Positions 16,801-25,800 are shown, counted from the first letter of the stretch. The stretch: 64,000 bases of DNA from Conexibacter arvalis (GCF_014199525.1 NZ_JACHNU010000003.1:62001-126000), one strand, 5' to 3'. Notes: generated from the sequence alone by a model not told the origin. Made by a program: numbers and translations.

Positions 16801-18024
16801 AAACCGCCAGCGATCCGCGCGGGCCGGAGCGGCCGGGACGAGCGCCGCGGCCGGGGCCGGCGCCGGCGCGGCGGCGGGGCCGAGCGCGGCGGCGGGGCCG
16901 GGCGTGGCGTCGCGGCCGGGTGCGGCGGCGGGGCCGGGCGCGGCGGCGGGGCCGGCAGCGGCGGGGCCGGGCGCAGCGCCGGGGCAGAGCGCAGCGGCGG
17001 GGCCGGGCGCGACCGCCGGGGCGGCCGCTGCAGGCTGCGCAGCCGTGCCGGACATGGCGGTCACGCCGGGCGGTTCGTCGAGGACGGCGAAGATGCGGTC
17101 GGCGGCGGCGAGGCCGTCGGCGCCGGCGTGGAACTGGCGGCCGACCTCGCGCAGCGGGGCGTACAGCTCGGGCGCGAGCAGGAGGACGGCGAGGCCGATC
17201 TCGAGCGTCAGGGCGCCCTCGACCAGCTGGACGCCGACGGTCGCGGCGACGAGCGCGGTGCCGATCATCGCGACCAGCTCCAGCACGAGCGCGGACAGGA
17301 AGGCGACGCGCAGGGTCGCCATCGTCTCGACGCGGTAGCGCTCGCCGGCGGTCGCCAACGTCTGCTCCTGCGCGCGGTCGCGGCCGTGGGCGCGCAGCGT
17401 CTCCAGCCCGCGCACGACGTCGAGGAAGTGCGCGCCGAGCAGCGACAGGGCGCCGAAGCGGGCGCGGGTGGCGTCCTGCGCCGAGCGGCCGATCAGGACC
17501 ATGAAGACGATCAGCAGCGGGACGCCGATCGCGAGCAGGATCGCGGCGACCCAGTCGTTGAGCGCGACCCAGCCGAGCACCGCGAGCGGCACGGTCGTCG
17601 CGAGCGCGAGCTGCGGCACGTAGCCGGCGAGGTACGCCTCCAGCGCGTCGACGCCCTGCACCGCGGTCGTCGCCAGCTCGCCGGTGCGCTCGGCCGGACG
17701 CAGCGGCCGACGCAGCAGCAGGTGCTCGGCGAGCCGCTCGCGCAGCTCCGACATCACCGCCGCCGCGCCACGCCGGCCGGCCAGCTCGAAGCCGGCCGCG
17801 ACGAGCGCGCGGCCGGCGATCACCGCGACGAGCGCGATCAGCGTCGAGCGCACGTCGTCCAGCGACGCGCCGTGCAGGAAGACGCGCGCGATCGCGTCGG
17901 CGAGCAGCACCGCCTGCGCGACGACGAGCAGCGCCGCCGCCACCGCCAGCGCCGACGCCGCCGCCAGCTGCCGACGCGCGGCGCGGCTGGCGCGCAGCAG
18001 CCGCGGGTCGACCGGCGCCGCCAT
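13807..18024 (-). CDS. cydDC: Fused CydDC thiol exporter for cytochrome bd assembly
   Basis: 1405 aa, two half-transporters in one chain. CydD half: TM domain ~20-300, NBD with Walker A GESGAGKS (~490), signature LSAGEAQR and DEPTAHLD. CydC half: TM domain ~830-1110, Walker A GPSGTGKT (~1213), signature LSGGERQR and DEPTSHLD. The E. coli CydD-CydC heterodimer exports glutathione/cysteine and is needed for bd oxidase maturation; actinobacteria often fuse the two. An Ala/Pro/Gly stretch (~328-400) and two other linkers carry palindromic DNA repeats. A Cys-rich segment HDCANCTGGCGPGRPC sits just before the second NBD. The ATG is 3 nt after the cydB stop: last gene of cydA-cydB-cydDC. Confidence 0.92.
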   Translation of the reverse strand: MAAPVDPRLLRASRAARRQLAAASALAVAAALLVVAQAVLLADAIARVFLHGASLDDVRSTLIALVAVIAGRALVAAGFELAGRRGAAAVMSELRERLAEHLLLRRPLRPAERTGELATTAVQGVDALEAYLAGYVPQLALATTVPLAVLGWVALNDWVAAILLAIGVPLLIVFMVLIGRSAQDATRARFGALSLLGAHFLDVVRGLETLRAHGRDRAQEQTLATAGERYRVETMATLRVAFLSALVLELVAMIGTALVAATVGVQLVEGALTLEIGLAVLLLAPELYAPLREVGRQFHAGADGLAAADRIFAVLDEPPGVTAMSGTAAQPAAAAPAVAPGPAAALCPGAAPGPAAAGPAAAPGPAAAPGRDATPGPAAALGPAAAPAPAPAAALVPAAPARADRWRFVQAIPVQTANERRRASAGGRAEAVAAPDPGAHGLRFEAVRFAHPRRDDATTAAGAAPDRPAAEPVLDGLELTLEAGRCTALVGESGAGKSTVAALALRLLDPTAGRVTCGGVDLRAIAPEAWRSRVAWVPQRTRIFTGTVADNVRLADPDASDRQVRAALAAAGAGRFTAALPAGIETRVGDGGRPLSAGEAQRIALARAFLRDAPLLVLDEPTAHLDAETAASVEAAIERLARGRTTLLIAHRPALAARADRIVHLAAGRVAADAPDLAPTVSTLSARHPTASPRHAGPREAPAQAAHADAAGPAGVPLVTAAAPAAAAARSAGATREGASASDAHANAARPAGGSPVTAPAPAAQHAADGLPGSGDSRSGDGRARGRGAWYGELRALGRLAGAVRTRRGRLASTIALGAGAALCAAALLATSGSLISRAALQPAVLSLLVVIVAVRFFGMTRAVLRYYERVVSHDLAFRLLAELRVRCFRRLAPLVPGDVGGLRAGDLLSRFVADVDQLQHLYLRALAPPVVAAVAIAGCSIAAAVVLPAAGVALAAALLLAATLVPLLTARAAARAARRQGPARDALTALLVETAEGAPELAVAGRADERRARLRAADAELSAVARADARAGALAVGLGTLLAGCGAVAVLAVAAPAVDDGRLDGDLLAALALLALAAFEAVEPLGGAARHLRACAAAAARLEELIAREPRVQDPPHPRPLPSDGALVFERVTVFLPDGKAPAASRVAVVSEGDDPVPSATSPSAADGSVPRATDLSHAEHDCANCTGGCGPGRPCILDGVSLAIAPGERVVLVGPSGTGKTTLARLAGRLIDPDGGRVLLGGVDLREAAQADARAAVLVVAQDARVFTTTVRENVLLARRGASDDELRAALRVAGLGRWIAAQPAGLDTIVGEDGAQLSGGERQRLVLARAALSDARFLVLDEPTSHLDPATARDVMRDLDAAAGDRGVLIVTHDPALVARADRVVELRGGRLAELAPPARAA
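14481..14514. repeat. 34-bp palindrome inside cydDC (palindromic element, type 1)
   Basis: GTTCCGCATGCGACAGA is followed immediately by TCTGTCGCACGCGGAAC: 17-bp arms with one mismatch and no loop. It is read in frame in a linker of CydDC (VPRATDLSHAEH). Related sequence recurs at 18602-18636, 36601-36720 and 37929-37964. Confidence 0.85.
16774..16808. repeat. 35-bp palindrome inside cydDC (type 2)
   Basis: GGCGGTTTGTACAGG - AATAG - CCTGCACAAACCGCC: 15-bp arms with one mismatch. It is read in frame as RFVQAIPVQTA in the low-complexity linker between the CydD membrane domain and its NBD. Its A+T-rich core stands out from the surrounding Ala/Pro/Gly codons. Sequence differs from type 1. Confidence 0.85.
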
Positions 18025-18027
18025 CGC

Positions 18028-19356
18028 TCAGCTCCCGGCCGGCGGCTCACCCGCGGAGGCGCCCGTCGCTCTGCCGCTCGTCGCAGCCGCGCCGTCGCCC
18101 ACCGCGCCGGCCCCGCCCACCGCAGCCGCGCCGCTCGCCGCAGCCGCGCCGTCGCCCGCCACGCCGGACCGGCCCACCGCAGCCGCGCCGCTCGTCGCAG
18201 CCGCGCCGTCGCCGGGGCTGCCGTCGTGGGCAGCGGCCGTGACGCCGGCTCCGGCCACTCCGCCTGCCGCCGCCGGCCCGGCGAGGGCGGGGACGCCGCC
18301 GGGGGTGCCGCCGGTCACCTTCGCGACGAGGTCGACGGGGCTCTTGACCTGCTCAAAGTCGGCCTTGCCGAGGCGGGCGCGGAAGACCCAGTAGGTCCAG
18401 CCCTGGTAGGCGAGCACGACCGGCACGAGCAGGACCGCGACAACCGTCATCACCTTCAGCGTGTAGGGCGTCGAGGCGGCGGCGGCGAGCGTCAGGTCGT
18501 TCGCGGGCGAGCTCGTCGACGGGAGCGCGTTCGGCCACAGGTCGGCGAACAGGGCGCAGAAGGCGAACGCGATCGTCCCGGCCGAGACCGCGAAGGCCCA
18601 GCCGGAACGCGACTGTCGCAGAAGGAACGGAACTGTTGCGCCGAGCACGACGGCGGCCGCGGCCAGCAGCGCCGAGAACCACTCGACGCCGTCCTGCAGC
18701 GCCAGCGTCCATGCGAGGAAGGCGGCGACGACCAGCAGCGCGGGCGCGGCCAGCCGGGCGGCGACGCGGCCGGCCCGCTCCGCCACCTCGCCGCTCGTGC
18801 GCAGCGTCAGGAAGATCGCGCCGTGGAGCGTGAACAGCAGCAGCGACGCGGCACCGCCGGCCAGCGCGTACGGCGACAGCAGGTCGAAGAAGCTCCCCGT
18901 CATGTCGTGGTCGGCGTCGAGCGGGAGGCCGCGCACGATGTTGGCCCACGCGACGCCCCACAGCAGCGCCGGCACGGCGCTGCCGACGATCAGCGCCCAC
19001 TCCCACGTCGCGCGCCAGCGCGGCGTGTCGTGCTTGCCCCAGAACTCGAACGCGACGCCGCGCGCTATCAGCGCGATCAGGATCACGAACAGCGCGAGGT
19101 AGGCGCCGGAGAAGAGCGAGGCGTACCAGCCGGGGAACGCGGCGAAGGTCGCGCCGCCGGCAACCAGCAGCCACACCTCGTTGCCGTCCCAGAAGGGGCC
19201 GATCGAGTGCATCAGCATCCGCCGCTCGGCGCGGTCGCGGCCGACGACGCGCAGCAGCGCGCCGACGCCGAAGTCGAAGCCTTCGAGCACGAAGTAGCCG
19301 ATCCAGAGGAGGCAGATCAGCAGGAACCAGATCGTCTCGAGCGTGGTGGGGTCCAT
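18028..19356 (-). CDS. cydB: Cytochrome bd ubiquinol/menaquinol oxidase subunit II
   Basis: 442 aa. Begins with the subunit II signature (WFLLICLLWIGYFVLEGFDFG) and has the PFWDGNEVWLLVAGG motif, eight to nine TM segments and a conserved C-terminal hydrophobic region ending at YQGWTYWVFRAR. Residues ~340-442 are an Ala/Gly/Ser-rich repetitive tail (units such as GDGAAATSGAAAVG) that typical CydB lacks. It forms the heterodimer with CydA that reduces O2 to water. Starts 19 nt after the cydA stop and ends 3 nt before cydDC. Confidence 0.95.
   Translation of the reverse strand: MDPTTLETIWFLLICLLWIGYFVLEGFDFGVGALLRVVGRDRAERRMLMHSIGPFWDGNEVWLLVAGGATFAAFPGWYASLFSGAYLALFVILIALIARGVAFEFWGKHDTPRWRATWEWALIVGSAVPALLWGVAWANIVRGLPLDADHDMTGSFFDLLSPYALAGGAASLLLFTLHGAIFLTLRTSGEVAERAGRVAARLAAPALLVVAAFLAWTLALQDGVEWFSALLAAAAVVLGATVPFLLRQSRSGWAFAVSAGTIAFAFCALFADLWPNALPSTSSPANDLTLAAAASTPYTLKVMTVVAVLLVPVVLAYQGWTYWVFRARLGKADFEQVKSPVDLVAKVTGGTPGGVPALAGPAAAGGVAGAGVTAAAHDGSPGDGAAATSGAAAVGRSGVAGDGAAAASGAAAVGGAGAVGDGAAATSGRATGASAGEPPAGS
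18602..18636. repeat. Degenerate type 1 palindromic element inside cydB
   Basis: On the minus strand it reads TTCCGTTCCTTCTGCGACAG then TCGCGTTCC. It shares TTCCGTTCC-N3-TGCGACAG with the cydDC copy at 14481 and retains the core palindrome GCGACTGTCGC (18609-18619). It encodes part of a hydrophobic CydB segment, so the resemblance could be partly chance. Confidence 0.45.
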
Positions 19357-19375
19357 GGCGGTCGGGCTCCGGAGG

Positions 19376-20887
19376 TCAGTAGGTGAGCGACAGGTCGGGA
19401 CGGGCGGTCTGCGGTCGCGGTGCGCCGTCGCCGGCCGCGCCCTCGCCGGGCCCGCCGCAGCCGCCGGCGCCCGCGCCGCCGGGACCGGAGGCGCCTGGAC
19501 CGGCCCCCGCGCCCTCTCCCCCGCTCGGCGGCGGCGCGCCGTGGCGGATCTCCTTCAGCGCGATCCAGCCGCCGACGGCGGCCAGCACGCCGTAGATCAG
19601 CGTGTAGCCGACGAGCGTGATCCACAGCGACGCGGCGCCGACGTGCGGCGAGTTGGCGTCGTCGGTGCGCAGCAGGCCGTAGACGACCCATGGCTGACGC
19701 CCCATCTCGGTGAAGATCCAGCCGGTCAGGTTCGCGACGTGCGGCAGCACGATCGCGCCGACGGCCGTTCGCAGGAACCATCTGCTGTGCTCCAGCTTCC
19801 CGCGCCGGCCGAGCAGCAGCCCGAGCCCCGCGACGAGCAGCATCAGCGTCCCCGCCCCGACCATCAGGCGGAAGGTCCAGTAGGTGACGGCGATGATCGG
19901 CGTGTAGTCGCCGGGGCCGTGCTTGGCCTCCTCCTCGGCCTGGATCTCGTTGATCCCCTTCACCTCGCCGTCGAACGAGCCGGTCGCCAGCAGCGACAGC
20001 GCGTACGGGATCCGCAGGTTGACGTTCGTGTGGCCGGGGTTGTGCTCGAGGTCGCCGGTCGCGAACAGCGAGAAGGCGGCCGGCGCCTCGGTCTCGAACT
20101 GGGCCTCGGCGGCCGCCATCTTCATCGGCTGCTGCTCCTCCAGCAGCATCCCCTGGAAGTGCCCGGCGACCATCGTCAGCAGGACGGCGACGAGCGTGAT
20201 CGGCAGGACGTTGCGAGCCGAGCGGCTCCAGACGGGGTCGACGGGCCCGTCGCCGCGCCGCGCCCGGAGCAGCTTCCAGGCGCTGACGCCGAGCACGAGC
20301 GCGCCGCCGGTCGTCAGCGCGCCGAGGATCGTGTGCGGGAAGGCCCACAGCAGCGTCGAGTTGGTCAGCACCGCCCAGATGGAGGTCATCTCCGCGCGGC
20401 CGGTCGCCTCGTTGATGACGTAGCCGACGGGGTGCTGCATCCACGAGTTGGCGGCGAGGATGAAGTAGGCCGACAGGAGCGTGCCGATCGACAGCAGCCA
20501 GATCGTCGCGAGGTGGACGCGCGGCTTCAGCCGCCCCCAGCCGAACAGCCACAGGCCGAGGAAGGTCGACTCGAGGAAGAAGGCGGCGAGCCCCTCCATC
20601 GCCAGCGGCGCGCCGAAGACGTCGCCGACGTAGCGCGAGTACTGCGACCAGTTCATGCCGAACTGGAACTCCTGCACGATGCCGGTCACGACGCCGATCG
20701 CGAGCGAGATCAGCATCAGCTTCCCCCAGAATCTCGTCATCCGCAGCCACGTCTCGTCGCCGCTGCGGTGCCACCGCGTCTGGCAGTACGCGACCCACGC
20801 GGTGAGGCCGATCGAGGTCGGCACGAAGATGAAGTGGAAGAGGGTCGTGATCCCGAACTGCAGTCGGGCGAGCTCGAGTTCGGTCAT
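19376..20887 (-). CDS. cydA: Cytochrome bd oxidase subunit I
   Basis: 503 aa. Contains the subunit I landmarks: His18 in LFHFIFVP (matches the haem b595 ligand), the FPHTILGA helix, the quinone-site segment EEQQPMKMAAAE (Lys/Glu of the Q loop), and GWIFTEMGRQPW, whose Met matches the b558 ligand. The Q loop looks short, as in many non-enteric bd oxidases. The last ~45 residues are Gly/Ala/Pro-rich. First gene of the bd operon. The bd oxidase gives high-affinity, non-proton-pumping respiration. Starts immediately after a leaderless-type -10. Confidence 0.95.
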   Translation of the reverse strand: MTELELARLQFGITTLFHFIFVPTSIGLTAWVAYCQTRWHRSGDETWLRMTRFWGKLMLISLAIGVVTGIVQEFQFGMNWSQYSRYVGDVFGAPLAMEGLAAFFLESTFLGLWLFGWGRLKPRVHLATIWLLSIGTLLSAYFILAANSWMQHPVGYVINEATGRAEMTSIWAVLTNSTLLWAFPHTILGALTTGGALVLGVSAWKLLRARRGDGPVDPVWSRSARNVLPITLVAVLLTMVAGHFQGMLLEEQQPMKMAAAEAQFETEAPAAFSLFATGDLEHNPGHTNVNLRIPYALSLLATGSFDGEVKGINEIQAEEEAKHGPGDYTPIIAVTYWTFRLMVGAGTLMLLVAGLGLLLGRRGKLEHSRWFLRTAVGAIVLPHVANLTGWIFTEMGRQPWVVYGLLRTDDANSPHVGAASLWITLVGYTLIYGVLAAVGGWIALKEIRHGAPPPSGGEGAGAGPGASGPGGAGAGGCGGPGEGAAGDGAPRPQTARPDLSLTY

Positions 20888-20894
20888 GGCGGCG

Positions 20895-20900
20895 ACCCTA
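20895..20900 (-). promoter_or_regulatory. -10-like hexamer TAGGGT, 7 nt before the cydA ATG
   Basis: On the minus strand: TAGGGT, CGCCGCC, ATG. Same hexamer and spacing as at 35951 before the GNAT gene; implies a leaderless cydA mRNA. Confidence 0.5.
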
Positions 20901-21027
20901 TGTGCGGCGCTCGCGCGCGCCATCCGCGCGGAACCGCGCACGCTCTGGGGAGGACCGCAGTGGAGTTGCGGGGGACTACGGAGGCAGCGGGCGGCGCGGC
21001 GCGGCGTGGCGCCGCTCGCCGCCGCGC

Positions 21028-21549
21028 TCAGCCGCGCGGCGGGAAGATGCCCTGCAGCGCGATGATGAACGTCAGCGCCAGGTAGGGCTGCATGTTGGTG
21101 TGGGGCTGGTCGCCGCCGGCGAACCCGACCGCCTGCGGCGCCAGCGTGGCGGTGGTGCCGGCCTGCGGCCCTCTGCTGTAGGCGTTGGCGTCGCCGCTGG
21201 ACTGCGCGAGCATCCGCTGCGGCCCAGGCGCCGTCAGGTTGGCCGGGTCGATCGCGACGACGTTGACGTCGTGGTTGTGCGAGGCGATCTCCGACTGCAG
21301 CAGCGTGACGGTCTCGGCGCCGCCGGGCTCGCCCTGCGAATGCATCTCGTCGGCGTGGATCGGCACCCGCCCCCGCAGGTCCGGGAGCGCGAAGGTCGAC
21401 TTCCCGTCGCCTCCGTACATCGTCCCCAGCAGCGAGAAGAGCGCCGTGTTCTGGGAGATCGGCAGCAGCTGGCCGGCGCAGAGCGCCCACCCGCGCGGGG
21501 CGAAGTTGCCGGCGAAGATGCGGATCTCCGCGACGAAGGGATCAGCCAT
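21028..21549 (-). CDS. Phage tail-collar-domain protein 1 (microcystin-dependent-protein-like)
   Basis: 173 aa. Starts with the signature FVAEIRIFAGNFAPRGWALCAGQLLPISQNTALFSLLGTMYGGDG of tail-collar/MdpB proteins, continues with LPDLRGRVPIH, and ends QPYLALTFIIALQGIFPPRG. An ordinary start with AAGGA upstream. Third gene of a tandem triplet. The fold caps tail fibres in phages, but stand-alone bacterial copies are common with unknown role. No signal peptide. Confidence 0.85.
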   Translation of the reverse strand: MADPFVAEIRIFAGNFAPRGWALCAGQLLPISQNTALFSLLGTMYGGDGKSTFALPDLRGRVPIHADEMHSQGEPGGAETVTLLQSEIASHNHDVNVVAIDPANLTAPGPQRMLAQSSGDANAYSRGPQAGTTATLAPQAVGFAGGDQPHTNMQPYLALTFIIALQGIFPPRG

Positions 21550-21563
21550 CTCGAGCGTCCTTT

Positions 21564-22082
21564 CTAGGTTTGGCTGGGGTAGATCCCGTAGAGGGAGATG
21601 ATGAAGCGGATCGGCAGGTACGGCTGGCGGTTCTCGTGCGGCTGGCTGCCCCCGGCCGGTCCGAGCGTGCCCGACGGCATCGTCGCGTCGGGAGAGCTGG
21701 CGACGAACACCTGGACGTTGCTGCCGGTCGCCAGCACCGCGCCGCCCGGGTTGGGCGAGGAGCCCGGGTCGAGGCTGCCGAGCAGCGCGTGGGTGTGACC
21801 GCCGGCCTGGGCGGCGGCCAACGTCACCTCCTCGGTGCCGCCCACCTCCCCGATCATCCGCGGCGACAGCTGCGGGCCGGCCCCCATGTGCACCGGGGCG
21901 CGGCCGCCGAGGTCAGGCAGCTTGAACGTCTCCTGGCCGTCGCCGCCGTAGGTGGTGCCGATCAGGTTGAAGAGCGTCTCGTTCTCGGAGATCGGCACGG
22001 TCTGCCCTTCGCAGAACATCCAGCCGTCTGGCGCGAAGTTGCCGCCGAACATGCGGATCTCACCGACGTACGGTGTGGCCAT
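21564..22082 (-). CDS. Phage tail-collar-domain protein 2
   Basis: 172 aa. Same architecture as its neighbours: YVGEIRMFGGNFAPDGWMFCEGQ, IGTTYGGDGQETFKLPDLGGRAPVH, a His-rich turn (AGGHTHALLG) and the ending QPYLPIRFIISLYGIYPSQT. Preceded by AAGGAG. Middle gene of the triplet, 14 nt before copy 1. The paralogues have diverged mainly in the centre (residues ~70-140), which suggests distinct ligands or heteromeric assembly (inference). Confidence 0.85.
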   Translation of the reverse strand: MATPYVGEIRMFGGNFAPDGWMFCEGQTVPISENETLFNLIGTTYGGDGQETFKLPDLGGRAPVHMGAGPQLSPRMIGEVGGTEEVTLAAAQAGGHTHALLGSLDPGSSPNPGGAVLATGSNVQVFVASSPDATMPSGTLGPAGGSQPHENRQPYLPIRFIISLYGIYPSQT

Positions 22083-22110
22083 CTCGTCTGCTCCTTGTCT
22101 CGTTCGGCGG

Positions 22111-22617
22111 TCAGTCGCGCGACGGGAAGATGCCCTGCAGCGCGATGCAGAACCCGACGACGGCGAACGGCATCATGTTCGCGTGCGGCTGCGCCCCGGC
22201 CGACGCGATGCTCTGGCCCGCCGGTCTCTGGCCGCCGATCGGCGTCAGTCTCGTCGGCGCGCCGTAGAGGTTCGGCGCCGAGGCGAGCGTGGCGGGCATG
22301 ACGTCGTTGCCCGGGCTTCTCGTGGTGCGGAACTCGTGCGAGTGCGACGGGATCTGCTGCGGCGTGAGCGTCACCGCCTCGACGCCGGCTCGCTCGCCGA
22401 GCGGGTGACCGGCGAAATCGGTCCCCATCGGCACCCGCCCGCGCAGGTCCGGCAAGGCGAAGTTCGTTCGCCCGTCACCGCCGTACGTCGCCCCAAGGAT
22501 CGAGAAGAGCGCCTGGTTCTGGTTGATCGGCAGCAGCTGTCCGTTGCACTGCGCCCAGCCCCGCGGCGCGAAGCCGAACGACATCGCGCGGATCTCCCCG
22601 AGATACGGCTCTGACAT
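22111..22617 (-). CDS. Phage tail-collar-domain protein 3
   Basis: 168 aa. Begins YLGEIRAMSFGFAPRGWAQCNGQLLPINQNQALFSILG, has TYGGDGRTNFALPDLRGRVPMG, SHSHEFR, and ends FAVVGFCIALQGIFPSRD. GGAGG precedes the ATG. First gene of the triplet; its promoter must lie in the A+T-richer leader shared with the divergent giant surface-protein gene, which hints at coordinated expression. Confidence 0.85.
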   Translation of the reverse strand: MSEPYLGEIRAMSFGFAPRGWAQCNGQLLPINQNQALFSILGATYGGDGRTNFALPDLRGRVPMGTDFAGHPLGERAGVEAVTLTPQQIPSHSHEFRTTRSPGNDVMPATLASAPNLYGAPTRLTPIGGQRPAGQSIASAGAQPHANMMPFAVVGFCIALQGIFPSRD

Positions 22618-22862
22618 GGCACCTCCGCTCGACGGCGGTCGCTGGTTTGAGGGCGCGATCCACCGTATAGATGTTTTACGCCAAGTGCAAAAGCGGTCGG
22701 ACAGCCAGCCAGGAATTTGCGCATTCGATGCGCCGCGAGCTATCCTGGCCGCCTTCGTGCTGAAGTGCCATTTGCGGGTGCGTCACCGTCTTCGCGCCTC
22801 GCTCGACATCTAGAACGTCGCGGGCAGTGGCCCTGCCACCACGCGCATCGGGAGGAGCAGGC
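22618..22862. promoter_or_regulatory. Divergent leader between the tail-collar triplet and the giant surface-protein gene
   Basis: About 245 bp, locally A+T-richer than the rest (for example GTATAGATGTTTTACGCC at 22664-22681). A TATACG hexamer on the minus strand is a candidate -10 for the triplet. GGAGGAG (22851-22857) is the ribosome-binding site for GTG 22863. I found no confident -35. Confidence 0.4.
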
Positions 22863-25800
22863 GTGAGCGTCCCCGTCATCTCGCGAGCAGCGAGCCACCA
22901 GCGCGGCGGCCGGCGCCGCGCCACCACCGCCCCGGCCTCGGCGGCCGCCGCGATCGGCATCGCGGCGCTCGCCGCGCTGCTCGCGCTCGCCGCGCTGCTG
23001 GCGCTCACCGCGCTGCCGGCGGCGCCGGCGGAGGCGCGCGCCGCGGGGCTGCGCTCAGCCGACGCCGCCGCGCTGCGAGCCCTCGGCTCGGCCGGCGGCT
23101 CGCGGCCCGTGATCGTCTTCCGCGCGCGCACGCCGCTGCGCCCCCGCACGGTCGTCGCCGAAGCCGGCATCGAGCGGGCCGCGAGCGCGAGCGCCGCGGC
23201 TGCGCCCGACCGCGCCGACCGGCGCGAGCGTCTGCGCAGAACCGGCGCGACGATCGGCCGCGCGCCGGTCGTGCTGCGCGTCGGCTCCGAGCCGGCCTGG
23301 CTGTACTACGAGGACCGCGGTCCCTTCCAGCTGTTCGAGCATCCCGGCCGCGTCGCGCTGGTCGGCGTCCGCAGCGGACGCGTCCGGCTCAGCCGCACGC
23401 TCGACTGGCCGCCGCTCGCGGCCGGCCGACTGCCGCTCTACCTCCGCTCGGCCGCGGGCTACCGCTCCGCCAGATACCGCGTCTTCACACGCCTGCCCGC
23501 GCGGGCGAGAGCGCGCGCCGCATCGGCCGCGGCCGCCGCCCGCCCGCGCGCGCTCGCCGCCGCGTCCGCCACGGCCGCAGCCCGTCCCCGCGCGCTCGCC
23601 GCCGGCGCCGACACGGCCGCCGCGACGCTCGCCGCGGAGGACTCCTGCGCGATCACGATCGCCGACATGCTCGACGACTCCTACGACTACGCGAGCGTCG
23701 ACCGCACCCGCGCCGCCTTCGGCGGGCTGCTCGCCGACCTCGAGCGCCGCGACCGCGGCTTCGTCGCGGCCCGCTACTCGACCGCCGACGGCCTCTCCCC
23801 CACCGCCTTCGTCGACCGCCTCCTCAAACGCCACGGCTGCCGCAACGTGCTGCTGTTCATCGCCGGCGGCGGCGTCCGCGGGAGCGAGACGACGATCAGC
23901 CTCGGCGTCTCCGGCCACCGCAGCGGCCGGCTCGAGCAGCAGGACCTGCGCGGCGCCGAGCTGCGCGCGCTGATCGCGACCCACCCGCAGGTCGACTGGC
24001 AGCTGCTGGTCGACGCCCCCTACGCCGGGGGCCTCGTCGACGAGCTGAGCGGCGAGCCGAACCTGCGCGTCCTGCTGACCGCGTCGGCGGCCGACGAGCC
24101 GACCCACGCCTGCCTCCCCGGCGTCGCCCGGCTGTGCAGCCGCCCGCGGGCGCAGCTCGCCTTCACCAGCCGCATGCTCGCCGGGATCGAGCGGCTGCTC
24201 GCCGACTCGACCGCGCTCGCCCGCGCGGTGAGCGCCTCGACGCCGTCGGCGCCGTTCGCCGGCAGGCTGCTCGCCGACGGCTACGGGCTCGGCGCGCCGG
24301 CCGGCGCACTCAGACGGCTCGGCCAGCATCCGCGCCAGTACGTCAACTTCGGCGCGCCGGCCGGCGACTCCCCGAGCGCGCCCGAGCAGCAGCGCCTCAG
24401 CCTCCCGCCGTTCGCGCACGACCAGCACGTCGCAACCGACGAGGACACGGCCGTCAGAATCGACCTCGCGGCCGGCGACGAGCTGCAGGCGGCGCTCGGC
24501 AGCTACTCGATCGAGAGCCAGCCCGCGCACGGCAGATTGAGCGGCAGCGGACGGTACGTCACCTACACGCCCGACCCCGACCGCAACGGCAGCGACTCGT
24601 TCCGCTTCCGGCTGAGATTCGCGGTCGTGCTGCCGAGCGTCGGCAACGTGACGGTCGACGTCAGACCGGTCGCCGACGCGCCCGTCGTCACGACGACCGC
24701 CGGCGCGACCGCGTACGCGGAAAGCGCACCGCCGGTCCCGGTCGACCCGGGCGTCACCGTCGGCGACGTCGATTCGCCGACCCTCACGAGCGCGAGCGCG
24801 ATGATCTCCGGCGGCTACGTCAGCGGCCAGGACGTGCTCGCGTTCGCCGACACGCCGTCGATCAGAGGCAGCTGGCACGCGCCGACCGGGACGCTGAGAC
24901 TGAGCGGCAGCGCCTCCCTCGCCGACTACCAGACGGCGCTGCGCGCGATCACGTTCGCGAACACCAGCGGCGATCCGGTCGACGGCACCCGTCAGGTCTC
25001 GTTCACCGCGAGCGACGGCGCGCTCGTCAGCGCGCCGGCGGCGAAGGCCGTCGAGGTCAGCGCGGTCAACGACCGGCCGGTCGTGACGCTCGCGGGCGGC
25101 GCGGTCGCCTACACCGAGAACGACCCGGCGACCGCGATCGACGCGACGCTGACGGTCGCCGACGCCGACTCGCCGAGCCTCGCGGGCGCGACCGTGCGGA
25201 TCGCCGGCGGGCTCGCCGCCGCCGAGGACGTGCTCGAGGCGACCGCGGCGCTGCCGGGCGGCATCACGACCTCCTACGACGCGGCGACCGGGACGCTGAG
25301 ACTGATCGGCACCGCCTCGGTTGCCGACTACGAGACGGCGCTGCGCGCGATCGGCTACCGCAACACGAGCGACGCCCCGTCGACCGACGACCGCGCCGTC
25401 GAGGTCGTCGCGACCGACACGGGCGGCGAGAGCAGCGCCGTCGCCTCGCGCGCCGTCACGGTCACCGCCGTCAACGACGGGCCGGTCGCGTCCGACGACG
25501 CCCACGAGACCGACGCGGGCACGGTCCTGAACGTCCCCGCGCCGGGCGTGCTCGCCAACGACGACGACGCCGACGGCGACCCGCTCGCCGTCACCGAGGT
25601 CAACGGCAGCGGCGCGCGCGTCGGCACCGCCTACAGAACCGCCAGGGGCGCGACCGTCACCCTTGCGGCCGACGGCTCGCTCTCCTACGACCCGGACGGC
25701 CAGTTCGACGGCCTCAGACCGGGCGACGAGGAGACCGACACGATCGCCTACACGGTCGCCGACGGGGACGGCGCGAGCGACACCGCGACGATCAGCGTGA

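Noticed and set aside
21028-22617. The tail-collar genes as evidence for a prophage.
   Set aside because: No integrase, capsid, terminase, tail tube, holin or attachment repeats in the window; stand-alone collar proteins are common in bacteria.
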